Notes: generated by a model not told the origin, from the sequence alone. DNA of 64,000 nt from Pedobacter jeongneungensis (GCF_000633455.1 NZ_AYMG01000023.1:186001-250000), one strand, 5' to 3'; positions 32,734 through 42,846 are shown, numbered from the stretch's first letter. Program-made: numbers and translations.

Positions 32734-34848
32734 TTAGTCTTCAGATTTTACTCTTCCTTTAGACTTAGCAATTACTTCGTCTTGTACGTTTTTAGGCGCT
32801 GGCTCGTAGTGATCGAATTCCATTGTAGAAGTTGCACGACCTGAAGTGATGGTACGTAACTGGGTTACATAACCGAACATTTCTGAAAGTGGAACCAATG
32901 CTTTGATTACCTGAGAACCATTACGGGTATCCATACCTTGTAACTGACCACGACGACGGTTCATATCACCGATAACATCACCCATGTTTTCTTCAGGAGT
33001 TAAGATTTCGATTTTCATGATTGGCTCCATCAAAGATGGTCTACATTTAGGTAAAGCCTCACGATACGCCATACGGGCAGCAAGCTCGAATGATAAAGCA
33101 TCTGAATCGACTGCGTGGAATGAACCATCAATCAAACGTACTTTCATATCAGGAAGTGGATAACCAGCTAATACACCATTCGACATTGCAGAAGCAAATC
33201 CTTTCTCAACTGAAGGGATAAATTCACGAGGAATTGAACCACCTACAATTTCGTTTACGAATTGCAAACCGCCTTTTTCAAAGTCTGCATCAATTGGAGA
33301 GATTACAACTTTAATATCAGCGAATTTACCACGACCACCTGATTGTTTTTTATAAACCTCACGGTGTTCTGTTGTACCAAAGATTGCCTCTTTGTAAGCT
33401 ACCTGTGGTGCACCTTGGTTAACTTCTACTTTAAACTCACGTTTTAAACGGTCGATTAAGATATCTAAGTGAAGCTCACCCATACCAGAGATAACTGTTT
33501 GGCCAGTTTCCTGATCGGTTTGAACCCTGAACGTAGGATCTTCTTCAGCCAATTTAGATAAGCCCATACCTAATTTATCAACATCAGCCTGAGTTTTAGG
33601 CTCGATAGCTAAACCGATAACTGGCTCAGGGAAGTTCATTGATTCAAGAATAATTGGGTTTTTCTCATCACATAGTGTATCACCAGTTTTGATATCTTTA
33701 AATCCAACTACCGCAGCAATATCACCAGCAGCCACATTAGGCACAGGGTTTTGCTTGTTAGCATGCATTTGGAAGATACGAGAAATACGCTCTTTACTTT
33801 CTGAACGTGTGTTGTAAACGTAAGAACCTGCATCTAAATTACCCGAATAAACACGGATGAAACATAAACGGCCTACGAATGGGTCAGTTGCAATTTTGAA
33901 TGCTAAAGCTGCAAATGGCTCCTGAATACTTGGTTTTAATAAAACTTCAGCACCAGTATCTGGGTTAGTACCTACAACACCTTCTGAATCAAGAGGTGAA
34001 GGCAATAATTCCATCACATAATCCAGCATGGTTTGAACACCTTTGTTTTTGAAAGATGAACCACAAACCATAGGAACAATTTTAGCATCTAAAACAGCTG
34101 CACGTAAAGCGTCTAAAATTTCGCGCTCAGTGATTGAGTTTGGATCTTCAAAGAATTTCTCCATTAAAGACTCATCATAATCAGCAACTGATTCTAATAA
34201 TTTCTCTCTCCACTCAGCAACCTCATCAAGCATATCTTCCGGGATAGGCACTTCAGTAAAGGTCATACCTTTATCATGCTCATTCCAAACAATACCACGG
34301 TTGTTGATCAAATCAACCACACCTTTAAACTGATCTTCAGAACCGATAGGTAACTGCAAAGGAACTGCATTACTACCTAACATATCTTTAACCTGTTTAA
34401 CAACTTTTAAGAAGTCGGCTCCAGAACGGTCCATTTTGTTAACGAAACCGATACGGGCAACATTATAGTTGTTAGCCAAACGCCAGTTGGTTTCTGATTG
34501 AGGCTCAACACCATCAACTGCAGAAAACAAGAACACTAAACCATCTAATACACGTAACGAACGGTTTACCTCTACGGTAAAATCCACGTGTCCTGGTGTA
34601 TCGATAATGTTCATGTGGTAAGCCTGACCTCTGTATTTCCACTCAACAGTAGTTGCAGCAGAAGTGATCGTGATACCACGTTCTTGCTCTTGTGCCATCC
34701 AGTCCATTGTTGCAGCACCTTCGTGCACTTCACCAATTTTATGACTTACACCAGCATAATAAAGAATACGCTCCGTTGTTGTAGTTTTACCTGCATCAAT
34801 GTGAGCCGCGATTCCAATATTTCTTGTAAATTTTAAATCTCTTGCCAT
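32734..34848 (-). CDS. fusA: Elongation factor G
   Basis: EF-G moves tRNAs and mRNA through the ribosome and helps recycle it. The 704-residue protein has the GTPase motifs AHIDAGKT (15-22), DTPGHVDF and NKMD, and the later domains II to V (HREVYKKQSGGRGKFADI in domain IV; LSEMFGYVTQLRTITSGRA in domain V). It lies between rpsG and rpsJ. The gaps on both sides (126 and 136 bp) contain hairpin repeats. Confidence 0.98.
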   Translation of the reverse strand: MARDLKFTRNIGIAAHIDAGKTTTTERILYYAGVSHKIGEVHEGAATMDWMAQEQERGITITSAATTVEWKYRGQAYHMNIIDTPGHVDFTVEVNRSLRVLDGLVFLFSAVDGVEPQSETNWRLANNYNVARIGFVNKMDRSGADFLKVVKQVKDMLGSNAVPLQLPIGSEDQFKGVVDLINNRGIVWNEHDKGMTFTEVPIPEDMLDEVAEWREKLLESVADYDESLMEKFFEDPNSITEREILDALRAAVLDAKIVPMVCGSSFKNKGVQTMLDYVMELLPSPLDSEGVVGTNPDTGAEVLLKPSIQEPFAALAFKIATDPFVGRLCFIRVYSGNLDAGSYVYNTRSESKERISRIFQMHANKQNPVPNVAAGDIAAVVGFKDIKTGDTLCDEKNPIILESMNFPEPVIGLAIEPKTQADVDKLGMGLSKLAEEDPTFRVQTDQETGQTVISGMGELHLDILIDRLKREFKVEVNQGAPQVAYKEAIFGTTEHREVYKKQSGGRGKFADIKVVISPIDADFEKGGLQFVNEIVGGSIPREFIPSVEKGFASAMSNGVLAGYPLPDMKVRLIDGSFHAVDSDALSFELAARMAYREALPKCRPSLMEPIMKIEILTPEENMGDVIGDMNRRRGQLQGMDTRNGSQVIKALVPLSEMFGYVTQLRTITSGRATSTMEFDHYEPAPKNVQDEVIAKSKGRVKSED

Positions 34849-34877
34849 GTTATGTTTTTGATTTCTGATTTTAAATG

Positions 34878-34953
34878 ATTACACCGATTATGTTAAAACA
34901 AATCGGTGTAATTTATCTAATCAGTATAATCTTCTAATTAAATCTGTGTAATC
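34878..34953. repeat. AATCGGTGTAAT repeat with hairpin between rpsG and fusA
   Basis: ATTACACCGATT (34878-34889) and AATCGGTGTAAT (34901-34912) form a perfect 12-bp stem. Two altered direct copies of the right arm follow at about 34919 and 34941. It lies in the transcript between rpsG and fusA. Confidence 0.6.
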
Positions 34954-34974
34954 TTTAACCTGTTAATTCTAATA

Positions 34975-35442
34975 CTAGAATCTGAAGTGAGAGAACGCTT
35001 TGTTAGCCTCAGCCATTTTGTGCGTATCTTCTTTCTTCTTAACAGCAGCACCTTCACCTTTAGCAGCAGCTACGATTTCACCAGCTAATTTCTCTTTCAT
35101 CGTTTTTTCACCACGACGACGAGCATATAAAATTAACCATTTCATACCTAAAGCTGTTTTACGCTCTGGTCTAACCTCAGTTGGAACCTGGAAGTTAGCA
35201 CCACCAACACGGCGAGATTTAACCTCTACAGCTGGCATAATGTTAGTTAAAGCACGTTTAAATACCTCTAAACCGTTTTCACCTGCTTTTTTCTCAGCAA
35301 TTTCAACAGCATCGTAAAAAATAGAATAAGCGATAGATTTTTTTCCATCGTACATCATATTGTTTACAAAACGAGTTACCTGAACATCATTAAATTTTGG
35401 GTCAGGAAGAATAATTCTCTTTTTTGGTTTTGACTTTCTCAT
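34975..35442 (-). CDS. rpsG: 30S ribosomal protein S7
   Basis: S7 starts assembly of the 30S head and in E. coli regulates the str operon. The 155-residue protein has the family motifs SIAYSIFYDAVEIAEKK and NIMPAVEVKSRRVGGANFQV, ending with EANKAFSHFRF. It follows rpsL after 17 bp. Confidence 0.98.
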   Translation of the reverse strand: MRKSKPKKRIILPDPKFNDVQVTRFVNNMMYDGKKSIAYSIFYDAVEIAEKKAGENGLEVFKRALTNIMPAVEVKSRRVGGANFQVPTEVRPERKTALGMKWLILYARRRGEKTMKEKLAGEIVAAAKGEGAAVKKKEDTHKMAEANKAFSHFRF

Positions 35443-35459
35443 TTCTTATTTCCTCCCGA

Positions 35460-35873
35460 TTATTTCTTTTTACCTTTAGTTGGCGCCGCAGCTACTTGTC
35501 CTGGTTTAGGACGTTTAGTACCATATTTAGAACGACGTTGGTTACGACCAGCTACACCTGATGTATCTAATGCACCACGGATGATGTGGTAACGTACACC
35601 TGGTAAATCTTTAACACGACCACCACGGATCAATACGATAGAGTGCTCCTGTAAGTTGTGACCTTCTCCAGGAATGTATGCATTCACCTCTTTACCGTTC
35701 GTTAAACGAACACGGGCTACTTTACGCATTGCTGAGTTTGGTTTTTTAGGGGTAGTGGTGTACACACGTGTACATACACCTCTTCGCTGTGGACAGCTGT
35801 CCAACGCTGGAGACTTACTCTTGAACTCCAGTGCTACTCTACCTTTTCTAACTAATTGTTGAATGGTTGGCAT
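35460..35873 (-). CDS. rpsL: 30S ribosomal protein S12
   Basis: S12 is in the decoding centre. The 137-residue protein has the conserved CTRVYTTTPKKPNSAMRKVA and GGRVKDLPGVRYHIIRG segments. Lys at 43 and the Lys of GRVKDLPG are those found in streptomycin-sensitive strains. The end is Lys-rich. It is the first gene of the str operon, with a promoter at 35950-35980. Confidence 0.98.
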   Translation of the reverse strand: MPTIQQLVRKGRVALEFKSKSPALDSCPQRRGVCTRVYTTTPKKPNSAMRKVARVRLTNGKEVNAYIPGEGHNLQEHSIVLIRGGRVKDLPGVRYHIIRGALDTSGVAGRNQRRSKYGTKRPKPGQVAAAPTKGKKK

Positions 35874-35949
35874 TGTGCTTTTTTATGTTTTTTATTAAAA
35901 AATTTACCGCTCCCCCGGCATCTTCACAGATAGCCCATAAAACGGACTG

Positions 35950-35980
35950 CAAAAGTAGAACAATTCTTTTTAAAAATCAA
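35950..35980 (-). promoter_or_regulatory. Bacteroidota-type promoter of the rpsL operon
   Basis: On the minus strand TTG (35978-35980) is followed after 20 bp by TACTTTTG (35950-35957), matching -7 TAnnTTTG and a near-consensus -33 element. It is 76 bp upstream of the rpsL ATG. Confidence 0.75.
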
Positions 35981-36419
35981 GGGGTTAGCGTAAAAAGTTT
36001 TCAGTTGGCAATTGCCGGTTTTCAGTTCAGGATTAAGGAGTTGTAATTTTTCTTCCAGGTCATCGTCATTGCGAACTGAAGCGGAGGAAGTGGTGATGGC
36101 GTGAAGCAATATTTCTCAGCTTAAACATTAAATCCATTATAACAGCATTTCATAGTTTATAAACTGATGTTCTGGAAAGCAATTGCAGCAATTCTTAGTT
36201 TAGGTTCAGTCCCGCTAATGTTTCTGCCGATGAAACCTGTGAAACAAGTAAGCACACCCATAAAAAAGCAAAGATATTGCTTAAATCGGCATCCACGTAT
36301 ATCGGGTTTAGGTGGCAGAGCAAATCACAGCTATTTACGTTTTTCCCCTCAAATTTTAAAAAATTCCATTTATCTTCATTGAAAAGAATGGATTTAAATT
36401 AATGAGAGAAGGCTCTATG
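35981..36419. other. Gap without a supported gene, holding dispersed repeats
   Basis: This region contains a degenerate GTCATTGCGAACTGAAGCGG element (about 36063-36110), related to the GTCATTCTGA repeats, and at 36204-36321 the reverse form of the CCACCTAAACCCGAT...AGCGGGACTG repeat seen at 22170. A short frame at 36167-36382 crosses the latter and looks accidental. Confidence 0.5.
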
Positions 36420-36878
36420 CTAATTACAATCCTTAAAACCATCTCTTAAAACCTTCAGTTTTGCCACTGCGGCCTCCAGCTCTTTTGGTGCTTTACCGTA
36501 TTCGTAAGTAATTTTATATTGTTTACCATCGGCATTAATGGCAATCCATTCTGCACCACCGTCGGCACAATCAGGGCAACCGATTACTTCGGGCAGGTTC
36601 GAAATCTTGCTGATGTTCAGCTCATTTTTAATGGCGGATACATCGGCCTCCGAAATGGTTTTACTACAGGTTTTGGTATCTGCCGACTGTCCATTTTTCG
36701 ATTTAGAAAATGTAAGTTTTAAATCGCTAATGAGTAAGCTGTTGGAACAGTAGCCTGCGCGCATGCCGAATGATGAGCCATAGGCAATGCTGTTCAGGTT
36801 TTTGATATTGCCTTTTTTGCAACTAAAAATAGGCGTAATTAAGGCTAGTGTAAGGATGACTTGTAGAATTTTCTTCAT
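36420..36878 (-). CDS. Small lipoprotein, unknown function
   Basis: The 152-residue protein has a lipoprotein signal ending in ITPIFSC, so Cys20 is lipidated. The rest has several Cys (YCSNSLL, KTCSKTI, GCPDCADGG, FKDCN) that could make disulfides. The region SSFGMRAGYCSNSLLISDLKLTFSK and IAINADGKQYKITYEYGKAP (in order) suggests a small beta domain. I do not recognise a family. It follows a terminator and the susCD operon, but is likely transcribed alone. Confidence 0.75.
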   Translation of the reverse strand: MKKILQVILTLALITPIFSCKKGNIKNLNSIAYGSSFGMRAGYCSNSLLISDLKLTFSKSKNGQSADTKTCSKTISEADVSAIKNELNISKISNLPEVIGCPDCADGGAEWIAINADGKQYKITYEYGKAPKELEAAVAKLKVLRDGFKDCN

Positions 36879-36947
36879 AGATAAGGGACAAAATACAACT
36901 CAAAGATATTGTTTATCAGTTACGAACTGATACAAAAGGGCCATAAA

Positions 36948-36983
36948 CAAAGAAAGCGATCTCAATTTTGATCGCTTTCTTTG
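36948..36983 (-). terminator. Terminator after the susCD-discoidin operon
   Basis: CAAAGAAAGCGATC (36948-36961) and GATCGCTTTCTTTG (36970-36983) pair perfectly over 14 bp around an 8-nt loop, 15 bp beyond the stop codon of the discoidin lipoprotein gene. Only a short T-rich stretch follows. Confidence 0.7.
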
Positions 36984-36997
36984 AATTTACCGCAATT

Positions 36998-38008
36998 TTA
37001 AAGTTTCACATATCCCTCAAAATTCGCCAGGCAAGGGTAACTTGTACCTTCGAGCAGCGTAATTTTTACATAACGGATCGGAGTTGTTGGCGAAACAGCA
37101 AATTTCTGTTCATTAACTGTAGTTGGATTGAAATTCCGGTCATCGCCCAATTGAGTAAAAGTAACGCCATCTACACTTCCCGAAATAGAAAATTTGCTAA
37201 AACCTTGTTTTGGGTCGGTGTGGGCGTTAAGACCGATATAAGAAAGTAAACTTGCTTTTTTCATATCAACAACAATCCAATGCAGATATGGATGCAGCAC
37301 ATCATAATCAGCCTGCCAAAATGAAGGAACTTGTGAATCATCAGGTATCGGGCTTTTGGTAGATATAGGATCTACGATCATTGAGGCCAGGTTCAATTCA
37401 TCGCCCGGAAAATTTACTTCGCTCGAAGCTGTTGCCGTCCAGCCTGCTTTGCTCAATGCAATATCGGTAAGCGGTTTTCTTTCCTGCAGGCCAGTCACAC
37501 TAAATTCCGCTAAAAAAGTAATGTTACCCGTTTGCGTTGCAGCTTTTTCTAAAGCGGTTAATTTTAGGTACCGTACATTCCTCGCAGGCGATAAGGTAAA
37601 TGCCTGTTCGGTATAAAGCACCGGGTTAAATGCAAGTTCGCCAATGGCGGTAAAATTGATCCCATCGTTACTGCCTTCCAGCCTAAATTTGGTAAACCCT
37701 TTCGGGTCGCCCTGTTTTGTGGTTAAACCAATTTTGGTAACTACGGTCTGTTTTTTCATGTCGATTAATAACCAGTGCGGAAATGCAGCATTAGCACTCG
37801 AACTCCAAAAAGTATTGGTATTGCCATCCAAAACGGTTGCCGGCAGATTAGCCGTTTCCTGACTTGAAGCTGTTGCGCTCCAGCCCGAACGGTCTAACAC
37901 AACTTCTTCTAAATTGGACGTAAGCTCGGCACTTTTATCCTTTTTACAGGAACTTATTGCCATACCTGCAAAAAGCATGTAAATGGCATATGTTTTTATA
38001 TTTTTCAT
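36998..38008 (-). CDS. Lipoprotein with two F5/8 type C (discoidin) domains
   Basis: Lipidation at Cys21 (FAGMAISSC) places it on the outer membrane. The rest consists of two similar discoidin-like domains, about 38-172 (DRSGWSATASSQETANLPATVLDGNTNTFWSS begins it, landmarks in order) and 180-336 (SKAGWTATASSEVNFPG...). Both keep the pattern W-S/T-A-T-A-S-S, FW, HW-L/I-V/I-D-M-K and R-Y-L/V-K. These domains bind sugars. As third gene after susC and susD, it takes the place of SusE/SusF-like glycan-binding lipoproteins. Confidence 0.88.
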   Translation of the reverse strand: MKNIKTYAIYMLFAGMAISSCKKDKSAELTSNLEEVVLDRSGWSATASSQETANLPATVLDGNTNTFWSSSANAAFPHWLLIDMKKQTVVTKIGLTTKQGDPKGFTKFRLEGSNDGINFTAIGELAFNPVLYTEQAFTLSPARNVRYLKLTALEKAATQTGNITFLAEFSVTGLQERKPLTDIALSKAGWTATASSEVNFPGDELNLASMIVDPISTKSPIPDDSQVPSFWQADYDVLHPYLHWIVVDMKKASLLSYIGLNAHTDPKQGFSKFSISGSVDGVTFTQLGDDRNFNPTTVNEQKFAVSPTTPIRYVKITLLEGTSYPCLANFEGYVKL

Positions 38009-38064
38009 CTTTTTAAGTTTGATTTCAATGGTGATAAAGCCCTTATTGTTTTACCACGAATGAG

Positions 38065-39567
38065 CTAAGGGTTTTGAGTTAGATTTTTATTATTGTCTAT
38101 CTCATACTGCGGAACGTAAAAAATAACACGGGCATCGGTTGGCAAAATGGTCTGCGTGATGTTTGTATTGGGCGTGTTATTTAAGGCATGTGTACCCGGA
38201 TAGTTTCTTGTCATCGGTCTGTTGTTCCTGAATAAATCGTAAGCCCGTTGTCCTTCAAAAGCGAATTCAAGCCTGCGCTCTTCTAAAACTACATCCAAAG
38301 CTGTTTTATTTTCTGCAGCAATGCCTGCAAGCGTTAAAACAGGAATTCCAGCCCTGGTACGGATCAGGTTTACATCATCAAGGGCCAACTGCGCATTACC
38401 TAGTTTGGCATTTGCCTCAGCTTTGTTCAGATACATCTCAGCCAAACGCAGGTAAACCGGTGAGCTTAAATTTGCAATCCCCTCCTGCAAATTGTATTTG
38501 GTTACATAATACATGGGTACATTTGGGGCTATTTTAGTGTTTACCTGCAATACACCATTAATTTTATAAGGCGCAATAAAACTATGCCTTAAATCTGCCG
38601 GGTTTTTATCCAGCTCTGCCACATATTGCTGAGAAGCATAGATTTCGCCATAACCGGTATTGCCCTGAGCACCAGGAGTAGATAAAGCACCTGGTGTACC
38701 GCTGTAGTACATAGAGCCGATGGCACCAAAATCCTGATCTTCTGTTTTGGTATAACGGATAGCAAAAATGGTTTCCAAATTGGCTTCCGGAGTTTTAGTG
38801 AAGTAACTGGCATAATCTGCACCCTGAAGCAATTTATAACGGCCAGAAGCAATTACCAGATCAGCATATTTTATGGCATTGGCATTATCACCCATATTTA
38901 AATAAATACGAGACAGCAAAGCGTAAGCAACTTCTTTCGAAGCAAAAATATCCGCTTTTGCTACAGTCATTAAATCAGCGGCTTTTAATAAATCGGCAAT
39001 AGCTGCGGCATATACTTCTTTAACGGTATTTCTTGCCGGAGTACCTGCAGGCACACCTTCTTTCAAAATAGGCACACCTGGTTTTTCGCCATTGCCCTGT
39101 GTGTATGGTCTTCCAAAAACGCGGACTAAGTTAAACTCCATCATTCCCTTCAGGTAAAGATTTTCTCCCTTAAGTTGTTTTAAATCTACACTTGAATTAT
39201 CTGGAATAGCTGCAATAATCTTATTAGCAGCAACAATTACATAATAAGCCTGTTTCCAAAAGTTAGCGCCATGTGTACCTGTGGGGATATGGGTATAGCG
39301 ATAGCACCTTGAAAGATCATCAGATGATGGTTGCCCCTGAGCCACATTATCTCCCTGAAATTCTGTTAAAAAATGTGCACTCCTAACATAAGTCGCATTT
39401 CTTAGCACGGCATAAGTACCAATGGTTGCGGTCTCAATATCACCAGGATTTGTTAATGCAGATTCATCATCAATCGCTGTTGACGGTTTTACTTCCTTTT
39501 TACAACTACTTACACTAAAAATCAGTGCAAGTGCAACTATATATATTTTAATTTGATTCGCTTTCAT
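38065..39567 (-). CDS. SusD/RagB family nutrient uptake lipoprotein
   Basis: SusD proteins cap the SusC channel and bind the glycan. The 500-residue protein has a lipoprotein signal (LIFSVSSC, Cys22), the helical TPR-like core (GDNANAIKYADLVIASGRYKL) and the typical C-terminal region (RTRAGIPVL, VVLEERRLEFAFEGQRAYDLFR in pieces). It starts 12 bp after susC with a good ribosome-binding site GGAGAGG. The glycan cannot be inferred. Confidence 0.95.
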   Translation of the reverse strand: MKANQIKIYIVALALIFSVSSCKKEVKPSTAIDDESALTNPGDIETATIGTYAVLRNATYVRSAHFLTEFQGDNVAQGQPSSDDLSRCYRYTHIPTGTHGANFWKQAYYVIVAANKIIAAIPDNSSVDLKQLKGENLYLKGMMEFNLVRVFGRPYTQGNGEKPGVPILKEGVPAGTPARNTVKEVYAAAIADLLKAADLMTVAKADIFASKEVAYALLSRIYLNMGDNANAIKYADLVIASGRYKLLQGADYASYFTKTPEANLETIFAIRYTKTEDQDFGAIGSMYYSGTPGALSTPGAQGNTGYGEIYASQQYVAELDKNPADLRHSFIAPYKINGVLQVNTKIAPNVPMYYVTKYNLQEGIANLSSPVYLRLAEMYLNKAEANAKLGNAQLALDDVNLIRTRAGIPVLTLAGIAAENKTALDVVLEERRLEFAFEGQRAYDLFRNNRPMTRNYPGTHALNNTPNTNITQTILPTDARVIFYVPQYEIDNNKNLTQNP

Positions 39568-39579
39568 ATTTTTCCTCTC

Positions 39580-42500
39580 CTATAAACTAATGTTTACACC
39601 AAACAATATTTTTTTACTGATCGGGTATCTAAAACTTGAACTTCCCGGAATAACATTGGGATCATTATCATCTGGCGCAAGTACAACCTCAGGATCTATA
39701 CCCGAAAATTTAGTTCCTGTCCAAAGGTTATCGCCACTAACAAAAATCCGGGCGCTACTGATTTTAATTTTACTTAACCAGCTGGTTGGAATCTGATAAC
39801 CGAGTGTAATGTTGCGCAAACGGATATAACTTCCATCTTCCAGGTAACGTGATGATTGTTGATTGGAATCATGGTTACCACCTAAAACCGGTTTAGGGTG
39901 TGTAGCAACATCTCCAATTTTTTCCCATCTGCTCCAGCCCGATTTTAGTACCATCGCATTGTAACTTTCGTACAAACCATCATTATCAAAATAAGCACGG
40001 CTATTGTTATACACTTCGTTACCATAAACAAAATTGAAAAATGCACTCAGTGAAACACCTTTATAGCTAAAGGTATTGGTAAAACCTCCGGTAAATTTTG
40101 GCGAGGCCGATGTACCTGTATATTGGCGGGTAGCCTGTGAGTAGGTATTGGTTACCGCAATATGGCTTACTCCATCTGCATCAGTAATTACTTTCTCCCA
40201 GAGCGGATCTCCGTTATTTGGATCTACTCCCGCCCATATTGGCATTTTGTAGTCGTAAATATCGTGCCCTACCGCTTTTGGCTGCGAACCACCTGGCGTA
40301 ATCGCATCTTTCCCTTCTGTAAGCCCTAAGATTGTATTGCGGTTAAAGGCCATATTGAAATTGGTTTCCCATTGAAACTCTCCTGTAAAGTTTTTAGTAT
40401 TGATGCTAAACTCAAGCCCTCTGTTTTTTAAAGCGCCAACATTTTGGAAAATATATCCATAACCATCAGTTGAAGGTAATGGCACTTTAAATAATAGGGC
40501 ATTAGAGCGTTTATCATATAAATCAATAGTTAAATCTATTCTATTCCAAAAACCGATATCCAAACCAATGTTGGCTGTTTTTTGCTTTTCCCAGGTTAAA
40601 TCGGGATTGCCTTTTTGATCAGGCCTAGCCCCAGGCAAACCGCCATAACTGGCTGACGCATCAATGGCGTATAGTCCTAAAGATGGATAATCGCCAATTT
40701 CAGCATTACCCGTAGTACCATAGCTTGCTCTTAATTTTAAGAAACTAATCGGTTTAACTCCTTTTAAAAATTGTTCGTTACTCAAAATCCATGACGCACC
40801 TAACTGATAAAAATCGCCACCACTTTTGTTTAAACCAAAACGCGAGGAGTTTTCGTGCACAAATGAGGCAATTGCAAAGTATTTACCGGCATAATTGTAA
40901 TCAACCGAACTTAAATATTTACTAAAATTATATTCGTTGGTCCCCCCGGATGGATTACTGATAATATCGGTTGCGGTAGACATTACCGGACGGCCGGCAG
41001 GTAAATTTTTCCCATTTGAGTAAGCATCATCGTAGTACGATTTTTCAGCTTCGCCAACTGCCAATACGGTTAAATGATTTTCACCAAAGCTGTTTTCGTA
41101 TTTCAACCTGTTTGAGCTTAACAACCTGTTTTTATATGTTGTGGAGTTGTAAAGTGAGCCATTTGTTGCACCCCCCTCTTTAGTTCTTTTATCATAATAA
41201 TCTACAGCAAAGGTGTTGTAAAAAGTGGTTCTGTTATAGCTGGAGAAAGTTAAGTTTTTTACAATGTTATAATCTAAATTTACATCGGCACTTAAATTCA
41301 GGCTTCTTTGGTAAGAAAGATTATACTGCGTAGAATGAAGAAAATTTTCTACATCGCGTCCTTTCCAGGTTGGTGTAATCCGCGGATCAACCGGTGTTCC
41401 ATCTGCATTATAAGCCGGATCGAAAGGGAGATTTAAATAACCATCTCCAAGTGTATTGCTGTTAGCATAGTTGTTTCTGGTAAATACACCGTTTAACAAT
41501 AAACTCAATTTAAGTTTTTTGGTTAACTGGCTATTTATATTCGCCCTCAAGTTATAGGCATTTTTATCGTTATTAATTACTGTACCCTGTTCTCTATAAA
41601 AGTTACCGGCAATGTAATACCTTGTTTTTTCTGTACCTCCTGATGCAGAAAGGGTATAATTCTGTGTTATTCCGTTTTGGGTAGCCAAATCCCACCAATT
41701 GGTATCATTTTTTAAAACCGATGGATCAGGATTGGAAAATGTTTTTTGATAATCATACAATTGCTGACTGTTCATCAATTTGAAATGACCTGTTGAAGGG
41801 GAGTTAAAACCTACTGTTGAACTGAATTCTATTTTTGCTTCGCCCGCTTTACCTGTTTTAGTCGTTACGATGATAACACCACTACCTGCACGTGAGCCAT
41901 ATAAACCCGTAGCCGCAGCATCTTTTAAAATGGTAACAGATTCCACATCATTTGGACTGTAGGTAGCACCTTCGGTACCGTAAGCCCCAAGGATATTTCC
42001 ATCTACCACCAACAAAGGCGCTGTTCCTCCATTAATACTTCCAATACCCCTTATTGTCATTTTAGGGGCAGAAGTTGGATCTCCACTGCCTGAAGAAACC
42101 ACTACGCCCGGGGCTTTACCCTGAATCATGGAAATTACATCGTTAGAGGCTACACCTTTTAACTTTTCGGCAGAAATGACCGAAACAGAACTCGATAACT
42201 CTCCCTGCTTTTTTGATGAATAACCTACCACTACTACATCGCTCAGGTTGTTATTTTCTTCTTCGAGGCTAATGTTGAGTGTAGTTTTACCCTGGACAGG
42301 AATTTCCTGTGTTTTATAACCTACAGATTTAATGATTAAAATACCATCAGCGGGTACAGTGATTGCGAAATTACCAGCTCCATCTGTAGAGGTACCAATG
42401 CCTGGATTTGATTTTAAGGTAATGGTTGCCCCAGGAACCGGACCTGATTTATCGGTTATTTTCCCTTTGATGGTGATATCATCAAAATAATTGGGACGCA

Positions 42501-42609
42501 TTGCCCTGGGCTCGGCATTTGTGTTGTGGTTTAGACTGGCAGCAGCTTTACTTTCGTTAAGCCATAATAAGCCAACCGCGCCAAAAACCAGTAAAGATTT
42601 GATCTTCAT
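39580..42609 (-). CDS. SusC/RagA family TonB-dependent transporter
   Basis: The 1009-residue outer-membrane protein imports oligosaccharides with SusD. After a signal peptide it has a carboxypeptidase regulatory-like domain (about 45-115, ITIKGKITDKSGPVPGATIT), a plug with the hallmark NLSDVVVVGYSSKKQGELSS and LVVDGNI, and a 22-strand barrel ending GVNISL. It heads the operon susC-susD-discoidin lipoprotein. Two CAAACGTTTG sites upstream suggest control by a LacI-type repressor. No glycosidase gene is in this operon. Confidence 0.96.
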   Translation of the reverse strand: MKIKSLLVFGAVGLLWLNESKAAASLNHNTNAEPRAMRPNYFDDITIKGKITDKSGPVPGATITLKSNPGIGTSTDGAGNFAITVPADGILIIKSVGYKTQEIPVQGKTTLNISLEEENNNLSDVVVVGYSSKKQGELSSSVSVISAEKLKGVASNDVISMIQGKAPGVVVSSGSGDPTSAPKMTIRGIGSINGGTAPLLVVDGNILGAYGTEGATYSPNDVESVTILKDAAATGLYGSRAGSGVIIVTTKTGKAGEAKIEFSSTVGFNSPSTGHFKLMNSQQLYDYQKTFSNPDPSVLKNDTNWWDLATQNGITQNYTLSASGGTEKTRYYIAGNFYREQGTVINNDKNAYNLRANINSQLTKKLKLSLLLNGVFTRNNYANSNTLGDGYLNLPFDPAYNADGTPVDPRITPTWKGRDVENFLHSTQYNLSYQRSLNLSADVNLDYNIVKNLTFSSYNRTTFYNTFAVDYYDKRTKEGGATNGSLYNSTTYKNRLLSSNRLKYENSFGENHLTVLAVGEAEKSYYDDAYSNGKNLPAGRPVMSTATDIISNPSGGTNEYNFSKYLSSVDYNYAGKYFAIASFVHENSSRFGLNKSGGDFYQLGASWILSNEQFLKGVKPISFLKLRASYGTTGNAEIGDYPSLGLYAIDASASYGGLPGARPDQKGNPDLTWEKQKTANIGLDIGFWNRIDLTIDLYDKRSNALLFKVPLPSTDGYGYIFQNVGALKNRGLEFSINTKNFTGEFQWETNFNMAFNRNTILGLTEGKDAITPGGSQPKAVGHDIYDYKMPIWAGVDPNNGDPLWEKVITDADGVSHIAVTNTYSQATRQYTGTSASPKFTGGFTNTFSYKGVSLSAFFNFVYGNEVYNNSRAYFDNDGLYESYNAMVLKSGWSRWEKIGDVATHPKPVLGGNHDSNQQSSRYLEDGSYIRLRNITLGYQIPTSWLSKIKISSARIFVSGDNLWTGTKFSGIDPEVVLAPDDNDPNVIPGSSSFRYPISKKILFGVNISL

Positions 42610-42836
42610 GTTGCTGTTGTTTTTAAGTTAGTTGATAGGTTTTTGAGGGAAAATCTAGATCTGTTTTTTTAATCGTACTCCGAATATTTTTTTCGTAACA
42701 CCACCAAAATTTTATGTTGTTTTTTGCTTGCTCATTTCAAAAAGAGAATAAGTGATGAAGTTGGTTAACCTCCGGCATTTCTCTTTCCAAACCTAATTTA
42801 GGCGATTTGAAACACACAAAATCTTCAAACACCACG

Positions 42837-42846
42837 CAAACGTTTG
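42837..42846. promoter_or_regulatory. CAAACGTTTG palindrome, candidate LacI-type operator (site 1)
   Basis: A perfect 10-bp palindrome, 228 bp upstream of the susC ATG. It is identical to 1804-1813 and 43010-43019. Confidence 0.45.

Noticed and set aside
36167..36382. Open frame of 71 codons on the plus strand
   Set aside because: Its middle is the dispersed repeat shared with 22170, so the reading frame is most likely accidental.
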